64,000 bases of DNA from Legionella parisiensis. Lineage in GTDB: Bacteria > Pseudomonadota > Gammaproteobacteria > Legionellales > Legionellaceae. Numbering within the stretch: position 1 is the stretch's first letter; each line of letters opens with the position of its first letter. Of the stretch, positions 37,976 through 48,165 are shown piece by piece. The notes under the pieces are model-generated. The model searched no databases. It was not told where the DNA came from and was given only the letters and a program-made list of their open reading frames with translations. A program made the translations under genes and the position numbers. The stretch lies in assembly GCF_001467945.1 (NCBI RefSeq), contig NZ_LNYQ01000012.1:124001-188000 (forward strand), read 5' to 3'.

Positions 37976-38730
37976 TGCGTTGTATTATTCTTTTGTTAAT
38001 CTCGTTTTTATCCTTTGCCACTCATGCCTTTAGTTGGCAAGACTTATGGTTCACACCGGATCAACAAGGACGAGACTTGATGGCAAAAAATCAATTTAAG
38101 CAAGCTAAGGAAACATTTACACGTAGTGATTGGGCTGCTGCTGCAGCCTATCGTGCAGGCGATTACCCAAAAGCAGCTGAGTTGTACCAAGACTTAAAAA
38201 ATGAGCAAGGTTATTATAATCAAGGAAATGCCCTAGCCCATATGGGACAATATGAAGAAGCAATTAAAGCCTATGACAGTGCTTTAGCAATTAACGCTAC
38301 AAATCAGGATGCTCTTTATAATCGCAAGTTAGTTCAAGAACTGTTGAAGAAAGATAAAGAAAAAAATCAAAACAAAGAGCAACAAAACAAAGAGCAGCAA
38401 AACAAAGAGCAGCAAAACAAAGAGCAGCAAAACAAAGAACAGCAAAACAAAGAGCAGCAAAACAAAGAACAGCAAAACAAAGAGCAGCAAAACAAAGAGC
38501 AGCAAAACAAAGAGCAGCAAAACAAAGAGCAGCAAAACAAAGAGCAGCAAAACAAAGAGAAAAATAAAAAATATAATCAGAATAATAATGAGGCTCAATC
38601 TGAAGCAGAGCGAGAGAAACAACAAGCAAAAGAACAATGGTTGCGTTTGATTCCAGATGATCCGGGTGGATTAATGCGAGAAAAATTCTTACGTGACCAT
38701 TTACGAAGGGAACGCGGATGGTATCAATGA
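37972..38730 (+). CDS. batC: BatC-type TPR protein with a 12-fold NKEQQ repeat
   Basis: The start at 37972 overlaps the batB stop (ATGA) and gives 252 residues. A signal peptide (MMRCIILLLISFLSFATHA) is followed by TPR-like helices (GYYNQGNALAHMGQYEEAI). Residues about 134-193 are twelve exact NKEQQ repeats, and the C-terminus is charged. TPR proteins of Bat operons probably act in the periplasm as scaffolds. The repeats are likely a flexible, highly charged linker whose length could vary between strains. An ATG at 37900 would add 24 residues from inside batB and is less likely. Confidence 0.88.
   Translation: MMRCIILLLISFLSFATHAFSWQDLWFTPDQQGRDLMAKNQFKQAKETFTRSDWAAAAAYRAGDYPKAAELYQDLKNEQGYYNQGNALAHMGQYEEAIKAYDSALAINATNQDALYNRKLVQELLKKDKEKNQNKEQQNKEQQNKEQQNKEQQNKEQQNKEQQNKEQQNKEQQNKEQQNKEQQNKEQQNKEQQNKEKNKKYNQNNNEAQSEAEREKQQAKEQWLRLIPDDPGGLMREKFLRDHLRRERGWYQ
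38371..38550 (+). repeat. Twelve tandem copies of a 15-bp unit
   Basis: The unit AACAAAGAGCAGCAA occurs twelve times, with small changes (GAGCAA in copy 1; GAACAG in copies 5 and 7). A partial copy follows to 38559. It encodes NKEQQ in frame. Near-identity of the copies suggests recent expansion. Because 15 is a multiple of three, changes in copy number would alter only protein length. Confidence 0.97.
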
Positions 38731-40394
38731 AAAAAATAATAATTATTGCTTTTTTTTGTTTATTCAGTGCACTAGTCCGTGCTGAAGTACAAGTGCAAGT
38801 CGATCCTTCTCAAGTTAGTATTGATGATTCATTCAGTTTAATTTTAACTCAAGATAATATACAAAACGGGGGGGTTCCCGATCTGACCCCATTACAAAAA
38901 AATTTTATGATCCTCGGCACCGAACGTCGTATGAATTACTCAATTATCAATGGACAAACACAATCATCCAGTGAATGGACCATTACGTTAAAGCCGCAAA
39001 AAGAGGGTAAATTAACAATTCCTCCCATTAAGATTGGCAGAGAATACACCAACCCTGCAACAATTGAGGTAACTACTGGTACAACTTCACAGAATGCTCC
39101 CAGCAATAATTCCACAAGTTCACAGAAAAATCAGAGTCTTTATTTGACTACTGGGGTTAATAAAAAAAATCCCTATGTAAATCAACAAATTACTTACAAA
39201 GTAAGCTTATATAATTCCAAACACCTTTTAGACGCAAGTTATCAAGGACCTCAAGTAGAAAATGCTTTACTCGTTCCTTTAGGTGATGAAAAGCGTTATC
39301 AGACACAAAAAAATGGCGTGACTTTTCTTGTCGAAGAACAAAATTATGCCATTTTTCCACAAAAAAGTGGTTCCTTAAAAATAAAACCACCGGTGTTTAC
39401 TGCCTTGATTTATGATTTTAATCCTGAGCGGGTTAAAGCCACTGACAAGCCAATAAATATCGACGTGCAACCGATACCTAAAGAATATTCAGGAAAAGTA
39501 TGGCTGCCGGCAAAACAAGTAAAATTAATGGAGCAATATGAACATTCTGACCAAACTATTGCTCAAGGCAACACGTTAATTCGTACTGTCATTCTTGAGG
39601 GAGTAGGCGTTCCAGCCCAGCTTTTGCCCACACTCAATTTTGCAGAAATAGACGGTGTTAATGTTTATCCCGAAAAAGGTAAAGATAAGAATCGAGTTAC
39701 TTATGGAGAATTGATTGGCCGCAGTGAGATTAAAGTGACTTATCTATTTAATAAAGCAGGAAAAATTACGATCCCTGAACTTAAACTTTCCTGGTTTAAT
39801 ACAGAAACAGGAAAAGAAGAAATAGCCACTCTGCCTGGAAAAACATTTGAAGTAACCCCTTCATCGAACCCAACACCCACAGCAAACACAAGCGAAGATC
39901 ATGTAGCTAAAAAGCAGAGTGTAACAACCCAAACCACAACAAAAAAGGTAAGTAAATCAAGGTCACCAACACAATTCATTTGGTCTTGGACGATTGCCGC
40001 ACTTTTTGCCTGTGCCTGGTTGATCACGTTAGTCTTATGGGCATTGCAAAAAAGCAAAAAAAACGCAGGAAAAGGCCAGTATAAAACTGCATTAAATACA
40101 CTCCACAAAGCATGTATGCAGGGAAATCCTCAACGCGCGCGCGATGCGTTGTTAACGTGGTCCAAACTACATTGGCCAGATGCCCTTATATTAAATCTAA
40201 CTGATTTAACGCGCCTTGCAACAGATACCTCCTTCAAAAAACAAGTACAAACTCTTTCACAAGTTTTGTATAAAAATAAAGAAAAAACTTTGTGGCGAGG
40301 TGATGAATTATGGCGTAGTGTTGAGCAAATGAAAAAAAATAACACGAACAAAAAAGAAAATGAAAGTGCACTACCACCTATTAATCCGTCTTGA
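38727..40394 (+). CDS. batD: BatD-type protein
   Basis: This is a 555-residue protein with a signal peptide (MKKIIIIAFFCLFSALVRA), beta-rich domains, a Pro/Thr linker and one membrane helix near residue 420, followed by a cytoplasmic helical tail. VQVDPSQVSIDDSFSLIL and SEWTITLKPQKEGKLTIPPI are typical of BatD. The start at 38727 gives a clean signal peptide and overlaps the stop of batC (ATGA); an ATG at 38718 is possible. It ends the Bat operon. BatD is thought to anchor the VWA proteins. Confidence 0.9.
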   Translation: MKKIIIIAFFCLFSALVRAEVQVQVDPSQVSIDDSFSLILTQDNIQNGGVPDLTPLQKNFMILGTERRMNYSIINGQTQSSSEWTITLKPQKEGKLTIPPIKIGREYTNPATIEVTTGTTSQNAPSNNSTSSQKNQSLYLTTGVNKKNPYVNQQITYKVSLYNSKHLLDASYQGPQVENALLVPLGDEKRYQTQKNGVTFLVEEQNYAIFPQKSGSLKIKPPVFTALIYDFNPERVKATDKPINIDVQPIPKEYSGKVWLPAKQVKLMEQYEHSDQTIAQGNTLIRTVILEGVGVPAQLLPTLNFAEIDGVNVYPEKGKDKNRVTYGELIGRSEIKVTYLFNKAGKITIPELKLSWFNTETGKEEIATLPGKTFEVTPSSNPTPTANTSEDHVAKKQSVTTQTTTKKVSKSRSPTQFIWSWTIAALFACAWLITLVLWALQKSKKNAGKGQYKTALNTLHKACMQGNPQRARDALLTWSKLHWPDALILNLTDLTRLATDTSFKKQVQTLSQVLYKNKEKTLWRGDELWRSVEQMKKNNTNKKENESALPPINPS

Positions 40395-40543
40395 TAAGCT
40401 AAATCCCGGTTGCATTTAATTTTTAAACACTAAAAGCATGAAAACTGGAAAAAATGAATCAATAGTACCATTACAGTGATGCTTAAAAACGTCCATCCCT
40501 GCGTACGCCGGGATTTATCTCTCAAAATTGCCAGGTTGGGTTA

Positions 40544-41782
40544 TTAGATGGATAGATGTTCATTCTCTTTTAATGTTTCATCCTCTTCATTCTTCTTTTC
40601 AGACTTTTTAGTTTTTGGCGGAGAACCGAGCGATTCTTCAGACTGTATTGTTGTAGGAATAATCGGATAATCTGCTACGGTTTTTTTCAATCGTTCTGCA
40701 ATTATTTCTATTTTATCCATATCATGATGAACCTTCCTATCTGAAGTCTCAATTTCTGATTCGCTCAGCCCCTCTTTTTCCCCTTCACTCTCACTATCCC
40801 CATCGGATTCAGGTTTTCTTGTAAACGCATGCATTACTTTCTTTCCAAGTGACTTAAGCAGGGGATAAGTAACACGTCCCACAACATAAGCAAGTGCCAA
40901 AGAAGCCGTTGCGGCAAGTATTCCAAACCCTACAGGAGGGAGAAATATACAAACTACTGCACCAATGAACGCAAGAGCAGCAAAAGCAATGCCCACTGTT
41001 CTATCTACAACAGCCATTGCTCCCAATTTTTCTATTTTTTGCTTACATTGTTCCTGATCATCGTATAATTTTTTTAATACATTTAAGTCCACTTTAATAT
41101 CTTTTCTTGCATTTCTGATTTCTTCTTCTAAAGAAGCATATTCCGCTGACCTCCCTTCTTTTTTCGCCTTTTTTGCCCTTTGCTCCAGGTTTTCTAAATC
41201 ATCAAGTAAATAGTTGATTAAATTTTTTTTGCTATCAATCTTTTTTTCTATCTGGGCCAACTGATCTTTGAGCTCATAACGCTTGTAATGGAGCTTGGCC
41301 AAAGTGATGACACTTAAACCTAGTGCAGTGATGGAGGTAACTAAGGCGATAATAGGCGCTGAAGGAGGGAATACAATAGCAGTTATAGTAAGTCCTAGAA
41401 TCACTGCTGAATACAAAAAACGGGCATTCCGAGATAAAGTAATCGGCGATTCTTGCTTGGTTATATAGGCACCCAGATAAATGCATGGGATATAAATAAA
41501 ATCTAAAATACTCGTTACTAACTTAATAACGTGAAACCCTGTGCTTGCTGACTCTGTGGAATTACTTACGTGTCCTGCTACTTGCACCAGATGAGTAATT
41601 GCACTCCCGGATCCGTCTACAGAATCCATAAACTTATTAAAAAAAGGAAGCATCCGTAATATAGATGACGCAACGGACTTTTGGGAGGCTTTAGTGCCCC
41701 TCATTGAATTTAATTTTTTTCTTAAATATGCAGCAGAAAATTCTTCGAGTTCAATTTCGTCTTCAGTCTTATTAAAAAACAT
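40544..41782 (-). CDS. Unknown membrane and coiled-coil protein, effector candidate
   Basis: The 412 residues show no known domain. Hydrophobic segments lie at about 83-107, 128-163 (with FPPSAPIIAL) and 260-302. A charged coiled-coil of about 90 residues separates the last two. The C-terminal 110 residues are very acidic and polar, ending in KKNEEDETLKENEHLSI, an E-block-like tail. The hairpin/coiled-coil/hairpin order and the PPSAP hairpin mirror the 707-residue protein at 478-2601. There is no signal peptide. A Dot/Icm substrate acting on host membranes is plausible but untested. Confidence 0.78.
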   Translation of the reverse strand: MFFNKTEDEIELEEFSAAYLRKKLNSMRGTKASQKSVASSILRMLPFFNKFMDSVDGSGSAITHLVQVAGHVSNSTESASTGFHVIKLVTSILDFIYIPCIYLGAYITKQESPITLSRNARFLYSAVILGLTITAIVFPPSAPIIALVTSITALGLSVITLAKLHYKRYELKDQLAQIEKKIDSKKNLINYLLDDLENLEQRAKKAKKEGRSAEYASLEEEIRNARKDIKVDLNVLKKLYDDQEQCKQKIEKLGAMAVVDRTVGIAFAALAFIGAVVCIFLPPVGFGILAATASLALAYVVGRVTYPLLKSLGKKVMHAFTRKPESDGDSESEGEKEGLSESEIETSDRKVHHDMDKIEIIAERLKKTVADYPIIPTTIQSEESLGSPPKTKKSEKKNEEDETLKENEHLSI

Positions 41783-42045
41783 TTTTTTCTCTCAATAAAA
41801 ATTGCCTACTTATTAACTAATATTATAACAAGCAATTATGATATGGAGATGAACAAAACATACTGCTGGAAGATATAATTGCCAATGCGCGCATCAAAAA
41901 GTTATTTGAATAGCTCCAATCGAATGCTTGCGACGTCTTTGCGGAGTTTTTAAACAAAATTAACGCATCCCTATTTCTTTAATATTGGGAGAATGGATAA
42001 AAAAGTGTATAATTCCTCTTTTTGTTTCACAAATATTGAGCAGTC

Positions 42046-43920
42046 ATGAATCTTGAAAAATTATATGATGTCATTGTAGTAGGTGGTGGACATGCCGGTA
42101 CAGAGGCTGCTTTAGCAGCAGCACGCATGGGGGCGCAGACTTTATTACTTACTCATAACATGGATTTGCTCGGCCAGATGTCTTGTAATCCTGCCATAGG
42201 AGGAATCGGGAAAGGACATTTGGTGAAAGAAATTGATGCCTTGGATGGGGCTATGGCAAAAGCCACTGATAAAGCAGGAATTCAATTTCGCACCCTTAAC
42301 GCTTCTAAAGGACCTGCTGTTCGTGCTACTCGTGCACAAGCTGATCGCGTACTCTATCGACAAGCCATTAGGGAACAACTACAAACTCAAGAAAATCTGA
42401 CTCTGTTTCAACAAGCTGTTGATGATCTACTCATCGAAGGAGAACGTGTAACCGCTGTTGTTACCCAAATGGGCCTTACCTTACGAGCTCGGGCTGTAGT
42501 ACTGACTGTAGGTACTTTTTTGGGAGGCAAAATTCACGTGGGCATGAACCAATATGCAGGCGGTCGTGCAGGCGATCCACCTTCGATTGCATTGGCAAAA
42601 AGTTTGCGCGATCTTGATTTGCCTGTAGGCCGTTTGAAAACTGGGACACCGCCACGGATCGATCGTCGTTCTTTAGATTATAGCCAGATGACTGAACAGC
42701 CAGGAGATAAACCCATCCCCGTTTTTTCATATCTAGGTCATGTCAGCGATCATCCCGAACAAGTGCCTTGTCATATTACCCATACAACCGAAGCAACACA
42801 CGACATTATTCGTAATAACCTGCACCAGTCTCCTATGTATTCGGGAGTTATTGAAGGAGTTGGACCTCGCTATTGCCCCTCTATAGAAGATAAAATTGTT
42901 CGTTTTGCAGATAAGTTATCCCATCAAATCTTTGTCGAACCTGAGGGATTAACTACTGAAGAAATCTATCCCAACGGCATTTCTACGAGTCTTCCTTTTG
43001 ACGTACAAGTACAATTTGTACGGACGATTAAAGGGTTTGAAAATGCCCATATAACTCGACCTGGTTACGCCATAGAATATGATTATTTTGATCCTCGAGG
43101 CTTAACTTCATTCTTGCAAACCAAACCGATAGCCAACTTGTTTTTTGCGGGCCAAATCAACGGAACAACAGGCTATGAAGAAGCGGCGGCACAAGGAATT
43201 ATTGCAGGTATGAATGCTGCCCTGTTAATAAAAGAAAAAGAGCTTTGGTGTCCGCGTCGAGATGAAGCATATATAGGTGTTTTAATTGATGACCTAATCA
43301 CTTGTGGTACCCAAGAGCCCTATAGAATGTTTACTTCTCGTGCCGAATATCGCTTACTCCTACGTGAGGATAATGCCGATTTACGTTTAACTGCAAAAGG
43401 TAGGGAATTAGGTATAGTAGGTGAGGAACGTTGGCAGCACTTCTCTGCAAAACGCGAAGCAATAGAATCTACCCAGATCTTACTGCATAATGCTTGGGTA
43501 CGTGTTGGCCATAATGAGATTTTTAAAGATATCCTTCTTAATCCCATGCAACATGATAATAGAGCCGCCGAATTTCTCAAACGCCCTGAAATTAATTATC
43601 AGCATTTATTAATGCTCGATGATTTAAACTTGCCCAAGCTATCAGCAGAAGTTAGCGAACAAATAGAAATTCAAAATAAGTATGCGGGCTATATCGAAAG
43701 ACAACAGCTCGATATAGAAAAAATGCGTAAACATGAGAATACTTTATTACCTGACTCGTTGGATTACAGTGATGTGACAGGCTTATCTAATGAAGTGATT
43801 CAAAAACTGACCAAAATAAGACCATCTACTTTAGCCCAGGCTGGTCGTATTTCAGGAGTCACTCCTGCCGCCTTGTCGCTACTTTTAGTGCATTTAAAAA
43901 AACAGCGAATTGAGGTATGA
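42046..43920 (+). CDS. mnmG: tRNA uridine-5-carboxymethylaminomethyl modification enzyme MnmG
   Basis: MnmG, with MnmE, modifies U34 in tRNAs. The FAD-binding [19 protein letters not shown] opens the protein. [20 protein letters not shown] and [18 protein letters not shown] are conserved. The 624-residue length is as expected. It overlaps rsmG by 4 bases. The mnmG-rsmG-parA-parB order is common near oriC, although dnaA is not in the window. Confidence 0.98.
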   Translation: MNLEKLYDVIVVGGGHAGTEAALAAARMGAQTLLLTHNMDLLGQMSCNPAIGGIGKGHLVKEIDALDGAMAKATDKAGIQFRTLNASKGPAVRATRAQADRVLYRQAIREQLQTQENLTLFQQAVDDLLIEGERVTAVVTQMGLTLRARAVVLTVGTFLGGKIHVGMNQYAGGRAGDPPSIALAKSLRDLDLPVGRLKTGTPPRIDRRSLDYSQMTEQPGDKPIPVFSYLGHVSDHPEQVPCHITHTTEATHDIIRNNLHQSPMYSGVIEGVGPRYCPSIEDKIVRFADKLSHQIFVEPEGLTTEEIYPNGISTSLPFDVQVQFVRTIKGFENAHITRPGYAIEYDYFDPRGLTSFLQTKPIANLFFAGQINGTTGYEEAAAQGIIAGMNAALLIKEKELWCPRRDEAYIGVLIDDLITCGTQEPYRMFTSRAEYRLLLREDNADLRLTAKGRELGIVGEERWQHFSAKREAIESTQILLHNAWVRVGHNEIFKDILLNPMQHDNRAAEFLKRPEINYQHLLMLDDLNLPKLSAEVSEQIEIQNKYAGYIERQQLDIEKMRKHENTLLPDSLDYSDVTGLSNEVIQKLTKIRPSTLAQAGRISGVTPAALSLLLVHLKKQRIEV

Positions 43921-44552
43921 AAGAACAAATAGCACAGATACAACCGCTTCTTATAGAAGGCTTGCAACAATTTGATATGGAAGCACTTAGCGCTTCTTTA
44001 TCAGATTATTTATTCTTACTTAACAAGTGGAATTTAGCTTATAATCTCACTGCAATTCGTGATCTTGAGTCCATGGTCGGTAAACACATATTGGATAGTC
44101 TGGCTATTTTACCTTGGCTTAAAGGCACGCACATCATTGATGTAGGAACGGGAGCTGGTCTTCCGGGCATTCCACTTGCGCTAGCCAGGGCCGATTTAAA
44201 TTTTGTTTTATTAGATTCTAATGGCAAAAAAACTCGTTTTCTGGCGGAAGTGAAACGGCAACTTAACTTAAAAAATGTTGAAATTGTTCAATTTAGAGTC
44301 GAAAACTACCGTCCAACTCAAGGTTTTGATACAGTATTAAGTCGAGCTTTTAGCAGCCTAGAACAAATGATTCAGTGGACGCAGCATCTTATTGTTAATA
44401 ATGGAGTTTGGTTAGCAATGAAGGGGCGTTGTCCTGATACAGAATTGCATGAGATCAAGCAAAGCTGCAAAATAGAGCGATATACTGTGGCAGGTGTTGA
44501 AGGCGAGCGTTGTTGCGTCATTATTGAAAATCAACCTGGAATAAGAAGTTAA
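43917..44552 (+). CDS. rsmG: 16S rRNA m7G527 methyltransferase RsmG
   Basis: RsmG methylates G527 of 16S rRNA with S-adenosylmethionine. The SAM-binding [15 protein letters not shown] is near residue 77, and [20 protein letters not shown] is typical of the N-terminal part. The 211-residue length fits. The ATGA overlap with mnmG suggests coupled translation. Loss of this enzyme gives low-level streptomycin resistance in several bacteria. Confidence 0.97.
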   Translation: MKEQIAQIQPLLIEGLQQFDMEALSASLSDYLFLLNKWNLAYNLTAIRDLESMVGKHILDSLAILPWLKGTHIIDVGTGAGLPGIPLALARADLNFVLLDSNGKKTRFLAEVKRQLNLKNVEIVQFRVENYRPTQGFDTVLSRAFSSLEQMIQWTQHLIVNNGVWLAMKGRCPDTELHEIKQSCKIERYTVAGVEGERCCVIIENQPGIRS

Positions 44553-44707
44553 CATCCTAGGGATCTGTTAGCATTTCGCAAGCTTGAACCAAAATGAGCC
44601 TGATTTTTGAGTGTCGACGCAGAAAATCAAGGCAGTTTGGCCAAGATAGTAGATATGCAAGCAGATCTTGGATGCTTGCTTATTCCGGTTTAACCAAGGA
44701 ATAAATC

Positions 44708-45478
44708 ATGGCAAAAGTGATAGCCATTGCCAATCAAAAAGGCGGAGTAGGCAAGACCACTACTGCGATTAATTTAGCGGCTTCTTTGGCAGCAAATCGA
44801 CAACAGGTTTTATTGGTCGACTTGGATCCTCAAGGTAATGCCACTATGGGTAGCGGCGTAGATAAAAGCCAGTTAGTACATACGACTAATGATGTCTTAC
44901 TTCATGATTGTCTTGCAAATCAGGCATGTCTTTCCACAACCAGTGGTTATGATTTAATACCTGGCAACGATGATTTAACTGTTGCTGAAGTAAGCCTAAT
45001 GGAACGCAATCATCGTGAAACCTTTCTCTACAAAGCATTACAATCGATTCATAGTAATTATGACTTTGTGTTGATTGATTGCCCGCCCGCTTTGAATACA
45101 CTTACAATTAACGCTTTTGTAGCTGCTGATTCCGTACTTATTCCTATGCAATGTGAATACTATGCCCTGGAAGGGTTAGCCGCTCTGCTTTCAACTATTG
45201 AACAGGTTAAAGCTTCAATAAATCCTCGATTGCATCTTGAGGGACTGCTGAGAACCATGTACGATGCTCGTAATCGATTGTGCTCAGAGGTTTCAAAGCA
45301 ACTTATAGAGCATTTTCCAACTAAGGTTTATAGAACCGTAATTCCACGTAACGTCAGACTTGCTGAAGCACCAAGTCATGGATTGCCGGCCTTACATTAC
45401 GATAAAACATCTCCGGGCGCAGCAGCCTATATGGTACTAGCCTCTGAGTTGATTAATAAACAGACTGTTGCAGGATAA
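44708..45478 (+). CDS. parA: Chromosome partitioning ATPase ParA (Soj)
   Basis: This Walker-type ATPase positions the origin region with ParB. The deviant Walker A is KGGVGKTT at residues 11-18, with LVDLDPQGN and LIDCPPALN following. The 256-residue length is that of chromosomal Soj/ParA, lacking the N-terminal DNA-binding domain of plasmid type Ia proteins. parB follows after 11 bases. Confidence 0.96.
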   Translation: MAKVIAIANQKGGVGKTTTAINLAASLAANRQQVLLVDLDPQGNATMGSGVDKSQLVHTTNDVLLHDCLANQACLSTTSGYDLIPGNDDLTVAEVSLMERNHRETFLYKALQSIHSNYDFVLIDCPPALNTLTINAFVAADSVLIPMQCEYYALEGLAALLSTIEQVKASINPRLHLEGLLRTMYDARNRLCSEVSKQLIEHFPTKVYRTVIPRNVRLAEAPSHGLPALHYDKTSPGAAAYMVLASELINKQTVAG

Positions 45479-45489
45479 CTGGGGTATTT

Positions 45490-46359
45490 ATGACAGCAAA
45501 ACGTAGTAGTTTAGGACGTAACTTATCCGCTTTATTAAGCCAATCAAGTGGTAGTCTTTTAAATGAAAAACCGCAAATTGAAACGCTTAAGCTTGCAGTT
45601 GAATGTTTGCAACCAGGAAAATATCAGCCTCGCGGTGAAATGGAAGAAGCGCCGCTCATGGAGCTTGCCCAGTCAATCAAAAAGCAAGGCTTGCTTCAAC
45701 CGCTTTTGGTTCGCGAACTGAATGATGGCCGCTATGAAATTATTGCCGGCGAGCGGCGTTGGCGAGCAAGTCAATTAGCTGGACTTACAGAAGTTCCGGT
45801 TATATTGAAGCAGGTTGATGACGAAACTGCAATGGCCATGGCATTAGTTGAAAATTTACAACGTGAAGATTTAAATGCGATGGATCAAGCGCGAGCCATG
45901 CATAGACTTACACATGAATTTTCATTAACACATCAACAAGTTGCCGATCTTTTGTGTAAATCCAGAGCAGCGGTAAGTAATTATTTAAGATTACTGGCTC
46001 TATCCGCTGGAGTTAAAAAGCTTTTGGAACATGGTGATATTGATATGGGGCATGCACGCGCCTTATTGATGTTAGAGGAAGAACAACAAAATCAGGTAGC
46101 CCAACTTATAGTTGCGAAAAACTTATCCGTACGGGAAACTGAAAAGCTTGTTGAACGAATTAAATCAGGTAAAACCAAAGAAGAACAACATCATACAGAT
46201 CTTTCTCACTATCAGGATCAATTGAAAAATCTCTCACAACATTTACAGACACAAATTAAACTTAAACCGAGCAAATCAGGTAAAGGATCCTTAGTCATTC
46301 ACTATGATAATGAACACAGCTTGCAAAATATTATTGATCAGCTCATTAGTGCATACTAA
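45490..46359 (+). CDS. parB: Chromosome partitioning protein ParB (Spo0J)
   Basis: ParB binds parS sites, spreads as a CTP-dependent clamp and recruits ParA. The N-terminal part has LQPGKYQPRGEM and the CTP-binding GERRWRASQLAG. ENLQREDLNAMDQA follows, then a helix-turn-helix (THQQVADLLCKSRAAVSNYLRLL). The 289-residue length is normal. No full parS site (TGTTTCACGTGAAACA) was found by eye in this window. Confidence 0.96.
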   Translation: MTAKRSSLGRNLSALLSQSSGSLLNEKPQIETLKLAVECLQPGKYQPRGEMEEAPLMELAQSIKKQGLLQPLLVRELNDGRYEIIAGERRWRASQLAGLTEVPVILKQVDDETAMAMALVENLQREDLNAMDQARAMHRLTHEFSLTHQQVADLLCKSRAAVSNYLRLLALSAGVKKLLEHGDIDMGHARALLMLEEEQQNQVAQLIVAKNLSVRETEKLVERIKSGKTKEEQHHTDLSHYQDQLKNLSQHLQTQIKLKPSKSGKGSLVIHYDNEHSLQNIIDQLISAY

Positions 46360-46448
46360 CCTTTATTGGTTCCGGGCTTAGCGCCGCGAAACTCCGGCAT
46401 CATTAATTCAGGCAATAAATTCTGTGCAGCTAAGATGTAATTTGGAGT

Positions 46449-46463
46449 CCGGGTATAACCCGG
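46449..46463. repeat. Small perfect hairpin downstream of parB
   Basis: CCGGGT and ACCCGG flank ATA at 46449-46463, about 90 bases after the parB stop. There is no T run. It is similar in wording to other CCGGG-containing gaps in the window and is probably another copy of that dispersed repeat. Confidence 0.5.
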
Positions 46464-46568
46464 CGTGACTGTTAAGAGATTGGTGGAAAACCAAAGATAT
46501 AATTCTGAAAGAAATAAATATTTAGACTACACTTATTATATAAGCTGGTTATATTGCTTGGAGCTGCA

Positions 46569-46841
46569 ATGTTAATTCAGCCAGTTCAACCCGTATACAT
46601 TCTAATAAAAATTGGCGAAGATGAATATTCAGGCCAACTACTTAGTTTATCTGAAGAAAATCTGGAATTTAAATGTGCTGCATATATTGAAAAAAATATC
46701 GAGGTCTCCTTTTTCGCAAAACATTTTCGCGGCCTAGCAACCATTCAGGAAATTAAATTTGATCATTCTTTCTTTACCTATCAATTAACAATTCAAGAAA
46801 TTCAATTCCAACCTGGATTATTAATCAATACACGGTTATAA
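46569..46841 (+). CDS. Small beta-rich protein, possibly PilZ-like
   Basis: The protein has 90 residues from 46569, where TTGGAG provides a ribosome-binding sequence; an ATG at 46554 is less well placed. Alternating polar and hydrophobic residues suggest a small beta-barrel. The central part (GQLLSLSEENLEFKC and later VSFFAKHFRGLATIQEI) is reminiscent of PilZ domains, but the c-di-GMP-binding RxxxR and DxSxxG motifs are absent. The function is unknown. It stands alone between parB and the oxidase genes. Confidence 0.6.
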   Translation: MLIQPVQPVYILIKIGEDEYSGQLLSLSEENLEFKCAAYIEKNIEVSFFAKHFRGLATIQEIKFDHSFFTYQLTIQEIQFQPGLLINTRL

Positions 46842-47138
46842 AGCTATTAGGATACGAAAGAGCAATATAGGAGTGAACAGGCTTAATTTGCTAATTTCTC
46901 CCTCTAGCCTTTACAGAAAGGAAAGTTGAGCTTCGGCCTGACATGTTGAGCCTATCGTCCTTAGCTGCCAAGCCAAAGATAGTTGGTGGTTATTTTGTTC
47001 AATTAATGCGTCATCCCCACGTTGGCGGGAGCCATTTGTATTTTGGCAATGTGCCTTCACAGGAATGACAATATCAACTTTTCTGCATGCTTGACGTCTA
47101 TGGCTTTGCCAGACAAGCCGATGTTTGATCTTGTTATC

Positions 47139-48008
47139 TTATAACCAGTAAACAAAAATAAACAGGAATAACCAAACGACGTCTACAAAGTGCCAATACC
47201 AGGCAACCCCTTCAAATGCAAAGTGTCGTTCTGGCGTAAAATGCCCCCGTTTACAGCGAACTGTGATTACAATCAGCATAATTGTACCAATGGTTACGTG
47301 TAACCCGTGAAATCCAGTCAGCATAAAGAACGTCGTTCCATAAATACCTGAGGCTAGAGTTAAATTCATCTCGGTATATGCTTCATGATACTCATAACCC
47401 TGCAACGCCAGGAACGTTAAACCTAATGCAATTGTTAAAACCATTCCGATAATTAACTGCTTTTGTTTCTGTAATTTTAAAGCCCAATGAGCCCAGGTAA
47501 TAGTTACCCCAGAAGTTAATAATATAAGCGTATTTATTGCTGCTAACCCCCAGGCTCCCATTGCTTCATGGGCTCCGGCAAAAACGTAATTATCCGGATT
47601 AATAAGCACAGGCCAGTTTGCCACAAAATCAGGCCAGAGTGTAAAGTGAGTAATTGGATGTACTTCGCCGCCTAAAAGTGGAACAGACCAAAGACGTGTG
47701 TAGAACAAAGCACCAAAAAATGCGCCAAAAAAACAGACCTCAGAAAAAATAAACCAGCACATTCCCCAACGAAATGATCGATCAACTTGCTCGTCATAGA
47801 CTCCTTTTGCGTTTTCATAAATTACTTGGCCAAACCAACCAAATAGCATAAAAACCATGATTGCAAAACCAATGGTGAATATATAGGGACCATACCAGTC
47901 ATTATGTAGCCAAGATGCTGAACCTACAAGGGTAGTAGTTAACCCAATTGATGCAACCAAAGGCCAATGGCTTGGTTTAGGGATATAATAAGTACCATGT
48001 CCTCCCAT
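47139..48008 (-). CDS. coxC: Cytochrome c oxidase subunit III
   Basis: This is a 289-residue protein with seven hydrophobic segments. YYIPKPSHWPLVASIGL opens it, and FSEVCFFGAFFGALFY, GFHGLHVTIGT and WHFVDVVWLFLF are conserved in subunit III. AGGAG precedes the ATG. It is the last gene of the minus-strand oxidase run, 157 bases after ctaG; no small gene was found in that gap. Confidence 0.97.
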   Translation of the reverse strand: MGGHGTYYIPKPSHWPLVASIGLTTTLVGSASWLHNDWYGPYIFTIGFAIMVFMLFGWFGQVIYENAKGVYDEQVDRSFRWGMCWFIFSEVCFFGAFFGALFYTRLWSVPLLGGEVHPITHFTLWPDFVANWPVLINPDNYVFAGAHEAMGAWGLAAINTLILLTSGVTITWAHWALKLQKQKQLIIGMVLTIALGLTFLALQGYEYHEAYTEMNLTLASGIYGTTFFMLTGFHGLHVTIGTIMLIVITVRCKRGHFTPERHFAFEGVAWYWHFVDVVWLFLFIFVYWL

Positions 48009-48165
48009 TATATTTTAATCTCCTGTTTCAATAGTCTGTTTTTGAAGCTCTCTTTAACGGAAGAGCCTATTCTACATAAATTGCTCGATCTGCTAATTTC
48101 ATTTAAGCGAAGTTATTTGTGTATATATCACAAGGTTCTACCCATTCAAAACCTGCAGTCGTATA

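Noticed and set aside
38371-38550. Repeat array as a possible CRISPR
   Set aside because: The units are 15 bases, directly adjacent with no spacers, and in frame within a gene.
38297-38637. Long minus-strand frames rich in Cys, Leu and Phe
   Set aside because: They are the complement of the NKEQQ repeat; a 15-bp repeat stays open in several frames. They have no ribosome-binding site.
41810-41830. TTATTAACTAATATTATA as a PmrA box for the gene at 40544-41782
   Set aside because: The two TTAAT-like cores are 10 bases apart rather than 11, the matches are poor and no -10 follows.
42023-42030. TGTTTCAC before mnmG as a parS site
   Set aside because: Only the left half of the parS palindrome is present; the right half (AAATATTG) does not match.
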